Assembly: GCF_004101845.1 (NCBI RefSeq)
Contig: NZ_CP026116.1
Span: forward strand, 930,001 to 994,000
DNA from: Latilactobacillus curvatus JCM 1096 = DSM 20019
Lineage (GTDB): Bacteria; Bacillota; Bacilli; Lactobacillales; Lactobacillaceae
Reading direction: 5' to 3'
DNA: 64,000 bases
Shown here: positions 53,785-61,541 of the stretch, in pieces
Layout of the letters: each line of letters begins with the position of its first letter
How positions within the stretch are numbered: the first letter of the stretch is position 1
Notes under the pieces: model-generated
The model's database searches: none
What the model was told of the DNA's origin: nothing
Seen by the model: only the letters and a program-made list of their open reading frames with translations
Program-made: the position numbers and the translations under genes

Positions 53785-55359
53785 TTATTTCACGAGATTC
53801 TCATCCGTATTTCGCAAGGCTTGGGCAGCGTCTTCAATTTGCCGCCGCACCGTCGCCCGTAGCTGATGATCCGTTAACACAATCAACGTGTCACCAGCAC
53901 GGATCAACGTATCACCATGCGGAATCAGTTCGGATTCGCCACGAACAATCGCGATTAACAAACATGTCTTTGGCCAGTCCACTTCACGGACTTGGCGATC
54001 CTCTAACGGTGCGCCCGCAAACACTGGTACCTCCAAGCGATCAGAGAATGTTGCTAACTTACGATGTGGTTTGCCAAGTGCGCGTTGCAATAATGATGCG
54101 TAAATTGGCGCGCCCCCCATTAAGTCAACGACGATGTAGGCCACCAACGATAAAATTGCTAATGGCATCAAGTGCACGAGCGAACCTACCATCTCGGTCA
54201 CTAGTAGAATGGCCGTAAATGGCGCCTTCCCGATTCCGGCAAAGTAACCACCCATCGCAAAAATAATTAAGTTGGGAACATAAACTGGTGCTAACCAACC
54301 AAGTTGAACCATTATGAGTCCATAAAGGGCACCGATTAAAGCTCCTAGTGATAAAATCGGTAGAAAAATCCCACCAGGTAATCCTGAACCGTATGAAATC
54401 ATTGAAAAAACAAACCGTAATAGGAATAGACCGGCCACCACACTGGTTGTCGGTAAATTTTGTCCAAGGTGTGCAATCAATCCATTGCCACCACCCAAAA
54501 TTTCGGGCCAGAAATAACCAATCGGCAAAACACATAATAATGGCACTAATCCGGTATACGCTTTTGGCAGCGGGAGCTTCGCATAAAGTTGTGGTAACCA
54601 CAATAATACCTTCTGATAAACGTATCCCAACAGTCCTAATACGACACCAAGTATCAACAAATGCCAATACTGATTAATTGGCAAACTTTGGGAGTACGTA
54701 ATATGTAATGTCGGTGTCAAACCAAAAAAATTTAATGAAATGAAGTTCGCTGCAATTGCGCTAGCAAGCGACGTCACCCAAACTAACGGTGAAAAGTTAT
54801 GGTAGATTTCTTCTAGTACGAAAAAGGTCCCGGCAATTGGTGCATTAAACGCAGCCGATAAGCCCGCGGCAGCCCCACTAGCGATTAAAATCCGACGATC
54901 AGCACCGCGATTTAACAACTTAGCGGCGACCCCCTGTCCAACGGCAGCCCCCAGCTGAATCGATGGGCCTTCTCGTCCCAAGAATAAGCCAGGTGCAATA
55001 CTTAAAATGCCCCCAACAAATTTACGCCACAGGATTGACCACCAATTGAAATCAAACTCACCTTCCAATTGTCCTTCAACTTGTGGAATCCCCGAACCAC
55101 TTATATTCGGTTCCTTTTTTAATAATTGTGCCACAAGCAGGCCGATCAATAAATTGGCACCAACCAATGGCACCCAATACCACGGGTGTGCATTTAACCC
55201 TTGATAGATAGTGATAACAAAGGCCAGTCCTTTTTCAATCGCTAAGCGAAATAAACTGACCACCAATCCAGTGAACGCCCCAACTAATAACCCTTTGCCC
55301 ACAAAGCGAAACCGTGTCTTATTAAACTGACTAGCACGTCTAAGTCGTCCATTTTCCAC
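53785..55359 (-). CDS. ClC-family chloride channel or H+/Cl- antiporter with TrkA-C domain
   Basis: 524 residues. About ten membrane segments (25-430) with all ClC filter motifs: GSGIPQVEG, GREGPSIQLG (the gating Glu) and GGIFLP. A C-terminal RCK/TrkA-C domain (about 440-515) may bind a nucleotide ligand. GTG start at 55359, 10 nt after GGAGG. Chloride or fluoride specificity cannot be decided here, but the layout fits the chloride type. Confidence 0.92.
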   Translation of the reverse strand: MENGRLRRASQFNKTRFRFVGKGLLVGAFTGLVVSLFRLAIEKGLAFVITIYQGLNAHPWYWVPLVGANLLIGLLVAQLLKKEPNISGSGIPQVEGQLEGEFDFNWWSILWRKFVGGILSIAPGLFLGREGPSIQLGAAVGQGVAAKLLNRGADRRILIASGAAAGLSAAFNAPIAGTFFVLEEIYHNFSPLVWVTSLASAIAANFISLNFFGLTPTLHITYSQSLPINQYWHLLILGVVLGLLGYVYQKVLLWLPQLYAKLPLPKAYTGLVPLLCVLPIGYFWPEILGGGNGLIAHLGQNLPTTSVVAGLFLLRFVFSMISYGSGLPGGIFLPILSLGALIGALYGLIMVQLGWLAPVYVPNLIIFAMGGYFAGIGKAPFTAILLVTEMVGSLVHLMPLAILSLVAYIVVDLMGGAPIYASLLQRALGKPHRKLATFSDRLEVPVFAGAPLEDRQVREVDWPKTCLLIAIVRGESELIPHGDTLIRAGDTLIVLTDHQLRATVRRQIEDAAQALRNTDENLVK

Positions 55360-55436
55360 GTTTGCCTAACCTCCATCTGATAATGCTTTATATACAGACT
55401 ACCACGGAAATGGGGATTATCAAATGTTGAAACCAA

Positions 55437-55468
55437 ATAAAAAGGCGAGCACTATTGCTCAGCCTTTC
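55437..55468 (-). terminator. Probable terminator of the M60-type peptidase gene
   Basis: AAGGCTGAGCA / TGCTCGCCTT plus TTTTATTT, about 80 nt after the stop codon. Confidence 0.65.
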
Positions 55469-55550
55469 ATTGATAGATATCAATTTTGTATTTCAATTTA
55501 ATTTCATAAAAAAGCCTTTAGATTAGTTTATCTGGTTTCGCTATAACCCA

Positions 55551-58058
55551 TCAATCAGCTACCAACGTTTTAACTTGATAGGTACCGCTATTGTGCATAA
55601 CGTTTACCCGATACGTTTTACCCGAAACTGTTAAACGCATTGGTGTAAAGACATTGCCGCTTAATTCTCCCTCAAAGGCCTGGCCAAACACTATTGTCCC
55701 TATGCTGTGGTCTTCTTCCATGACAAGAATCGTATATTTTTTAAATAGGTCATTTGCAAAAGTCACCATCATTTTGGCATCTTTAAGCGTTACATCCGCA
55801 ATAAGCGCATTCAAGAATAACTGTTGTGCCTCCTTCATTTTTTTCGCTAGCGCTTCTTTGCTGTCTTGTGGTAACTGATTTACTTGCTGCCATGCTCGAT
55901 CTAACACTTCTTGCGTCACATTTGGTTTCAACTTACCGTCCTGTTCAAATAAATCCGATACTAACTTTCTAGCAACAAGCACCTCTTGGCTAATCACTTT
56001 CACTAGATAAGTGCCATGCGGTAAAGTCACCGCTATCGAGATCGCAGTGGCATCTTTTTGGTTTGGAATAATCAATTGATTTCCTTCAACACGACCAACA
56101 TTCGGCTTACCATTCGTTACTTGAGCAATCGTATGTGTATCTGCTTGAACTTTTAAATCGTCATATTCCTTAAGTTTTCCATCAGCAAATGTCACCACAA
56201 GTTCTGATTCTGAATTCAGTTCAATTTCACCAACTAATACGTCTAAATATCTTTGTTGGAGCTTTTTAACCATCTCCATTAATTCTTCTTTATCAGTATT
56301 AGGTTGTAGTGCATCAACCTGTCGGCGTAGATTGTTTAATTTATCTTGCGTTAGAATCGTCTCGATTGGTTTTGTTGTGTTTAAATAGTTTTCCAATTGT
56401 TCCCTAAGCGAAGTCCCACTGATCGATTGATTAAACCGATTATAAGTCCCATTGGCATTTTGTTGTTCAATGATAATCATATCGGTTACATCAAGTGGTT
56501 CATCAATCTGCCAAATATCATTAATAACTATCCCATTAGCTGGTTTCTTATCAGCCAACTCCGCGATCACCTTGCCATTTTTCTTAACAATTAATTTCTG
56601 ATCCTTAAAGATATTAATTTGATAGTTTGTTAAGTCAACTTTAATCCCTTGTTTACTGAGCGACACAGCCTTCATTAAGCTCATTGGCAATTGTTTTTTA
56701 GTTTGATTGTCATTTAACCAAATTGGGTCAGCCAACGTTGTGTAGTTGCTGATTTTCTTCTGTACTTCTTCAGAAACTTTAAATCCCCATTGTTCATAAT
56801 AAGGGAGCATATTATAGCCCGTTACTTCAGAGACATGTAACAAAAAATGCTGCATTCGATCTTCATTTGAATCATAGGCTAACTGATTTTCGCGATAATA
56901 CTGATGTAAGATCGGGTAGAAATCATCGCCAAATGTGTTTGCTAGTTGGGCAAACATTGTCATTTTGACAAAGTCCCCTTGTTGATTGAAGTTTTTATGA
57001 TCAGAATTTAGATAGGCGTACATTTCTGGATAATACTTATCTAAATCAGGCATCGCACCCGTCATTTCTTTTTGCGCTGCTAACGAATAAATATTAACAC
57101 TCGATTCGACAACTTCTCTCCATGTCCATGGTTTTTGTTGTCTCTGATGACCACTTTCATGCCAGATTTCCCAAGGATCCTGAAGTTCTAATAAACTTTT
57201 CATAGCTGCATCGTCTTTAAAACCCATGTATTCGTTTGTCGCATACATATAATACGATGGCGATTCTAAGAAATGTTGTAAATGGCGATCTGAAAAGTTA
57301 ACCGGCCGACCTTCATTACTGATCCCTGAAACTCGATCTTGAGCGACCAGGAATCGGTCATAATTAGCCATTAACGCTTTGGGATCCCCCAAATATTTCT
57401 TTGCCATCTCATAACTCACAGTAATTAAAGCACGATCACTAACAAGTTGAACATCTTTTGCGTCTGTCATTTCAGTCATTTGTTTCTTAAAATCTTCGAC
57501 ACTCGTCTTGTTTGCATCAAAGAACGGCATTTCACCACTGGCGTCAAAGATTGACACCCTAGTACCGCCTGAATCATTTGGATTCGTCACATAAATAGGG
57601 CCATCATTTTCAACTGTAATAGTCGTCACCCCATTTACGAGCGGATATCGTTTCTGAACATCTCGCTCAGGCGAGCCAATCGTCAGCGACATCAAGTCTT
57701 GACCCGTTTTGCTCACCGTCAGCACGTCCCCTTTTTTGGCGTATAATCCGGAAGGCTCTAAGCTTGAATAACTCAAGGCCCTTTGTTGCCGAGCCAATTC
57801 TTTATTAACATCACCGCGGCCAATATACAGTTTTGAATATGGCGCCTTTTCTGAACGTGTTACACCCTTCTGGTGCCTCACCTTAGGTTGGAGGCTATCA
57901 TCAAGCACCTCACTTTGCTTACTTTGGTAATTAGAACTGGTCGTAGCCCTTGCTTCTTGTAAAATACTCATGCAACTGGTCGTTAAAATGCCGAACGCTA
58001 AAATACCTACTACTTTTTTGATAGTCTCATCTCCTAAAAAATTATTTTTGGAACACAT
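55551..58058 (-). CDS. Large secreted M60/enhancin-like zinc metallopeptidase
   Basis: Up to 835 residues. A basic start and hydrophobic stretch (about 14-37, ending EARA) look like a signal peptide. The zinc motif is H300-E-S-G-H304 with a candidate third ligand Glu318 in VVESSVNIYS, the pattern of M60-like (enhancin/mucinase) peptidases. An N-terminal beta region (about 75-180) precedes it. The C-terminal part holds two related modules (about 590-705 and 715-835), each a helix pair followed by a beta module. No LPXTG or other anchor is seen. ATG 58058 has no ribosome binding site. TTAGGAG is best spaced to an ATC codon (residue 13). Likely target glycoproteins, by analogy. Confidence 0.82.
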   Translation of the reverse strand: MCSKNNFLGDETIKKVVGILAFGILTTSCMSILQEARATTSSNYQSKQSEVLDDSLQPKVRHQKGVTRSEKAPYSKLYIGRGDVNKELARQQRALSYSSLEPSGLYAKKGDVLTVSKTGQDLMSLTIGSPERDVQKRYPLVNGVTTITVENDGPIYVTNPNDSGGTRVSIFDASGEMPFFDANKTSVEDFKKQMTEMTDAKDVQLVSDRALITVSYEMAKKYLGDPKALMANYDRFLVAQDRVSGISNEGRPVNFSDRHLQHFLESPSYYMYATNEYMGFKDDAAMKSLLELQDPWEIWHESGHQRQQKPWTWREVVESSVNIYSLAAQKEMTGAMPDLDKYYPEMYAYLNSDHKNFNQQGDFVKMTMFAQLANTFGDDFYPILHQYYRENQLAYDSNEDRMQHFLLHVSEVTGYNMLPYYEQWGFKVSEEVQKKISNYTTLADPIWLNDNQTKKQLPMSLMKAVSLSKQGIKVDLTNYQINIFKDQKLIVKKNGKVIAELADKKPANGIVINDIWQIDEPLDVTDMIIIEQQNANGTYNRFNQSISGTSLREQLENYLNTTKPIETILTQDKLNNLRRQVDALQPNTDKEELMEMVKKLQQRYLDVLVGEIELNSESELVVTFADGKLKEYDDLKVQADTHTIAQVTNGKPNVGRVEGNQLIIPNQKDATAISIAVTLPHGTYLVKVISQEVLVARKLVSDLFEQDGKLKPNVTQEVLDRAWQQVNQLPQDSKEALAKKMKEAQQLFLNALIADVTLKDAKMMVTFANDLFKKYTILVMEEDHSIGTIVFGQAFEGELSGNVFTPMRLTVSGKTYRVNVMHNSGTYQVKTLVAD

Positions 58059-58305
58059 TTAACTTAACACGCTTCATCAACTCCGTCTATAATAAACAGA
58101 TAATGGTTTCCATAAATATTAGCGACACATAAAATCCATATTACTGCGATAAACAATTAGACCGATAAGCATACAACACGTATTATACAAATAATAAAAA
58201 GCATTCTTCCCGCTATACCAAACCAATGAAAAAGTCGTCTAAATTCGTATTTTAATCCCCATTATAAATCATTATTTTTTTAATATTCCAAGAAATAAAA
58301 CACGT
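58059..58305. other. AT-rich region upstream of the M60-type gene
   Basis: No gene found. On the minus strand it holds two possible -10 boxes (TATTAT near 58092 and TATAAT near 58185), which would give leaders of about 30 or 120 nt. No hairpin element is present. Confidence 0.4.
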
Positions 58306-58344
58306 CAAAAAGGCCAACGCTAAGAATTTAACGTTGGCTTTTTA
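58306..58344 (-). terminator. Terminator after the alpha/beta hydrolase gene
   Basis: AAAAAGCCAACG / CGTTGGCCTTTTT, symmetrical and usable on both strands. Confidence 0.85.
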
Positions 58345-58357
58345 AAAATGATTTATT

Positions 58358-59107
58358 TTATAGTTGCGTATTAAAAAAATCTGTAATTATGTTCATCAGC
58401 GCTGGCTTCACCAGATGGCGTTCACCATTTGCTGTTAAAAATGTCACGTTTTTGGCATAAGTTTGACCTTTAATCTGCTGTTCAAAAGCTGCTACTTGTT
58501 CATAGGGAATTCGTTCATCTGCTGTCCCATGCCAGAATAAAACAGGCCGTTGAGCAATTGCCTGCGGCTGTTCAGTTAAATCGTAGGCCGTTAACCAACT
58601 TGTCAATAACCCTAGATCGTCAGGTTGTGCTAACTGATGCGCACGGATATTTTCACGAACTAAGCGCGCATAGGCTAGCGGTGCCGGCGAGCCCATGATA
58701 CAAGCCGCCACTTTAATTTCTGGATGCTTGGTTAAGAGTGCCGCCGTTGTCATCCCACCCATGGAAACACCCCCGACGCCGATGCGGTCAGCTTGAATTA
58801 AATTAAGTTGGTGCCAGTAATCAACAATCAAACTGAATTCGGCAAGGTTGGTTTGAATACTTTGCCAAAAAGTCCATGACGGAATCTCTGAAACAGGTTG
58901 CAGCCGTTCACCATGATTCAGTGCATCCGGTAATACCACGCGCATCCCAGCTTCAGCCAGTTTACGCGCTTGCGTTAAAACCAATTCTTTTGCTGACCGC
59001 CAGCCATGATAGTAAATCACGAGTGGTAATGGCTGATGACGTTGTTCGTCAGCGACCACTTCCAAAACCGGAATCCCTTTAATCTGGCGTTTTAAGACTA
59101 ATACCAT
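58358..59107 (-). CDS. Alpha/beta hydrolase (dienelactone hydrolase/S9-like fold)
   Basis: 249 residues from ATG 59107, 7 nt after GGAGGG. YYHGW oxyanion region near 31-35, nucleophile GGVSMGG near 132-138, Asp in H-G-T-A-D-E-R-I-P near 199-207, and His in G-E-R-H-L-V near the C-terminus. No signal peptide, so intracellular. Substrate unknown, probably an ester or short peptide. Confidence 0.85.
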   Translation of the reverse strand: MVLVLKRQIKGIPVLEVVADEQRHQPLPLVIYYHGWRSAKELVLTQARKLAEAGMRVVLPDALNHGERLQPVSEIPSWTFWQSIQTNLAEFSLIVDYWHQLNLIQADRIGVGGVSMGGMTTAALLTKHPEIKVAACIMGSPAPLAYARLVRENIRAHQLAQPDDLGLLTSWLTAYDLTEQPQAIAQRPVLFWHGTADERIPYEQVAAFEQQIKGQTYAKNVTFLTANGERHLVKPALMNIITDFFNTQL

Positions 59108-59187
59108 TAGTGAACCCTCCCCCACTATTTCAAGATTACTATAACGGAAGTTGGCGGGGTTGTCATCGAATTAGAATTTTTCGAAAA

Positions 59188-59224
59188 ATAAAAAAGCCAC
59201 CAGATTGATTTAATCGGGTGGCTT
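59188..59224 (-). terminator. argS transcript terminator
   Basis: AAGCCACCCGATTAAA / TCAATCTGGTGGCTT and TTTTTATTTTT, minus strand. It follows the third hairpin element. Confidence 0.9.
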
Positions 59225-59338
59225 AAATGTGCTCCAGGCATATTCCTGCGCTTAACCAAATTTATCAAATCGACGATGACATCGTCAATTCGCCAAATCC
59301 AGTTAATGCTCAAATATAACCGCCTGCTTGCACACTCT
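59225..59338 (-). repeat. Dispersed hairpin element, argS array copy 3
   Basis: Outer stem GCAGGC / GCCTGG region, inner stem ATATT / AATAT, motif TTGAGCATTAAC opposite GTTAAGCGCAGG, second apical type (GGCGAATTGACGATG...CATCGTCGATTTG). Confidence 0.85.
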
Positions 59339-59344
59339 GATCTG

Positions 59345-59464
59345 AAACGTGCTTTTTGAAACTGACCTTTCCGGTTAACCTAAAAATAGCGGTTATGGCT
59401 AAAACCCGCCATAATCGCTATTTTTTTGTTAATCCTCAAGGTCAAACCGTTTCAAACGCACTCT
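59345..59464 (-). repeat. Dispersed hairpin element, argS array copy 2
   Basis: Outer stem TTTGAAAC / GTTTCAAA, inner stem TGACCTT / AAGGTCA (perfect), motif TTGAGGATTAAC opposite GTTAACCGGAA, first apical type (AAATAGCGATTATGGC with its complement). Confidence 0.9.
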
Positions 59465-59470
59465 GTTTTT

Positions 59471-59587
59471 AAACATGCTTTTTAAAGCTGACTCTTGTGC
59501 TTTGCTACATATCGCAAACAATCGACTGCGTCGCTTATTCACGATATTAGGCAAATGCTCAGAGTCAAACCGCTTTAAACGCACTCT
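59471..59587 (-). repeat. Dispersed hairpin element, argS array copy 1
   Basis: Starts in the argS stop codon (TAGAGTGC). Outer stem TTTAAAGC / GCTTTAAA, inner stem TGACTCT / AGAGTCA (perfect), motif TGAGCATTTGCC opposite TAGCAAAGCACAAG, second apical type (ATATCGTGAATAA...TTGTTTGCGATAT). Confidence 0.9.
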
Positions 59588-61277
59588 ACATTGCTTTTGG
59601 TGCTTGTACGCCTAATAAGTCTAGTGAGGCTTCTAGGACTGTGCTGACACTCTTCACTAATGAAAGACGCGCATTTTTTTGATCGTCGTCTGCCAAAATT
59701 TTTGAGTTTGCGTAATACTTGTTGAAGGCTTTTGCCAAGCGTAATGCGTATTTGGCAATCACTGATGGTTCGTATTCTTGGCTGGCTTTGACAATCACAT
59801 CTGGGAAGTTGCCGAGCATCTTCAAGACATCCCAAGCGTTGGCATCTGAAACGACTAAGTCAGCGTCCATTGCGACTTCTTGGTTGGCCTTGCGCAAGAT
59901 ACTTTGGGCACGGGCATTTGTGTATTGCACGTATGGACCTGTCTCACCTTCGAAACGCACAACTTCTTCTAAGTCAAAGTCAAAATTATCTAAACGATCA
60001 TTCTTCAAATCATGGAAAATAACCGCACCGATGCCGACTTGTTTTGCAACTTCTTCTTTGTTTGGTAAATCAGGGTTTTTGGTTTCAATTTGTTGTTGTG
60101 CTAGGTTAACGGCGTCATTTAAAACTTCTTCCAATAAGATCACACGACCGCTACGCGTTGATAATTTCTTACCACCTTGAGTAATTAAGCCGAATGGAAT
60201 ATGGTGAATTTCGTCCGACCAATCGTTGCCCATTTCTTTTAAAACGGCCTTCATTTGGTTGAAATGTTCCCGTTGTTCGCCACCAACAACGTACAATGAT
60301 TGCACGAAGTCGTATGTGTCATGCCGATACATCGCAGCGGCTAAATCACGTGTCATGTAGAGTGTTGCGCCGTCTGATTTTTTAATCAAGGCTGGGTTCA
60401 AGTTGTAAGCTGTTAAGTCGACGATTTCAGCACCGCGACTTTCTTGTAAGAGCCCTTTTGCTTCAAGTGCGTTGACCACACCGTCCATCTTGTCGTTATA
60501 GAAGGCTTCACCATTAAATGAGTCGAATTCGACCCCTAACATCGTATAGATCTTTTGGAATTCCTTTAATGATTCAGTTCTAAACCATGACCATAACTTC
60601 GTTGCTTCTTCATCCCCGGCTTCAAGCTTACGGAACCATGCCCGTGCTTCATCGTCTAATTCTGGATGTTCAACGTCTTCTTGATGGAACTTAACGTAAT
60701 ATTTCAAAAGGTTCGTGATTGGGTCTTCTTTAACTTCTTCTTCACTCCCCCATTTTTTATAAGCTACGATTAATTTACCGAATTGAGTACCCCAGTCACC
60801 CAAGTGATTGATTTTAATTGGGTTGAAGCCCACTTTTGTCAAAATCTTGGCGATTGAGTTCCCAATCACTGTTGACCGTAAATGGCCCATTGAGATGGGT
60901 TTAGCGATGTTGGGTGATGACATGTCGATTGGCACGTTGCCCCCTTTACCGAGGTCACTTTGGCCGTAATTAGCGGCTTGCGTTAAGACGGTTTTGAGGA
61001 TTTGGTCGCTAAACGTAGCCTTATCCAAGAAGAAGTTGATGTATGGCCCGTTGGCAATCACTTTTTCAAAGCCGGCTTGATCCATTTCTGCGACTAAGTC
61101 TTGGGCGATTTGTTGGGGTGCTTTCCGTAATGTTTTCGCTAAGATAAACGTTGGAAAAGCATAGTCCCCTAAGTCTGATGTTTTTGGTGTTTCAATGAGT
61201 TGTGCTACTTTATCTGCTGGTAAACTGTCCCCTAAAACGCCCATTAAGGCAGTGGTGACTTGTTGTTTAAAATCCAT
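59586..61277 (-). CDS. argS: Arginyl-tRNA synthetase
   Basis: Class I synthetase, 563 residues. N-terminal Add1 domain (about 1-80), HIGH-type motif SPNIAKPISMGHLRST near 119-134, a KMSKS-like region reduced to GKKLSTRSG, and the anticodon-binding DALR domain (about 445-563). Preceded by an arginine T-box and its own promoter. Followed by three hairpin elements and a terminator. Confidence 0.96.
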   Translation of the reverse strand: MDFKQQVTTALMGVLGDSLPADKVAQLIETPKTSDLGDYAFPTFILAKTLRKAPQQIAQDLVAEMDQAGFEKVIANGPYINFFLDKATFSDQILKTVLTQAANYGQSDLGKGGNVPIDMSSPNIAKPISMGHLRSTVIGNSIAKILTKVGFNPIKINHLGDWGTQFGKLIVAYKKWGSEEEVKEDPITNLLKYYVKFHQEDVEHPELDDEARAWFRKLEAGDEEATKLWSWFRTESLKEFQKIYTMLGVEFDSFNGEAFYNDKMDGVVNALEAKGLLQESRGAEIVDLTAYNLNPALIKKSDGATLYMTRDLAAAMYRHDTYDFVQSLYVVGGEQREHFNQMKAVLKEMGNDWSDEIHHIPFGLITQGGKKLSTRSGRVILLEEVLNDAVNLAQQQIETKNPDLPNKEEVAKQVGIGAVIFHDLKNDRLDNFDFDLEEVVRFEGETGPYVQYTNARAQSILRKANQEVAMDADLVVSDANAWDVLKMLGNFPDVIVKASQEYEPSVIAKYALRLAKAFNKYYANSKILADDDQKNARLSLVKSVSTVLEASLDLLGVQAPKAM

Positions 61278-61307
61278 GTTGATAGCCTCCTAATATTTGT
61301 GAACAAA

Positions 61308-61500
61308 AAAAAGTCCCTTCCAAATAAATGAAAGAGACGAGAATTCCCGCGGTACCACTCTGATTGATCAATCGATCCACTCAATAGTATGCAATTGTTC
61401 AACCAAAAGCGCGCCGCGTCAACTTGATTACCCACCTTACACCGTCTGTGAGCTCGCTATAAATCGCTGTTGATGCTATTCTTTTGACTGTTCGAACTTG
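61308..61500 (-). promoter_or_regulatory. T-box riboswitch, Arg (argS leader)
   Basis: AGAGTGGTACCGCGG T-box followed by GTCTCTTTC...GAAGGGAC and T8. I could not fix the specifier codon with confidence. The Arg assignment rests on the downstream gene. Confidence 0.85.
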
Positions 61501-61506
61501 ATAACT

Positions 61507-61535
61507 AGTATATAGAACTTAGCTGCACTTTTCAA
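61507..61535 (-). promoter_or_regulatory. argS promoter (TTGAAA-17-TATACT)
   Basis: -35 TTGAAA at 61535-61530, -10 TATACT at 61512-61507, just upstream of the T-box leader. Confidence 0.75.
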
Positions 61536-61541
61536 GCGCAA

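Noticed and set aside
54125-54667. Minus-strand frame of 180 codons inside the ClC gene.
   Set aside because: Out-of-frame shadow of the ClC coding sequence, rich in Cys/Trp, without a start signal.
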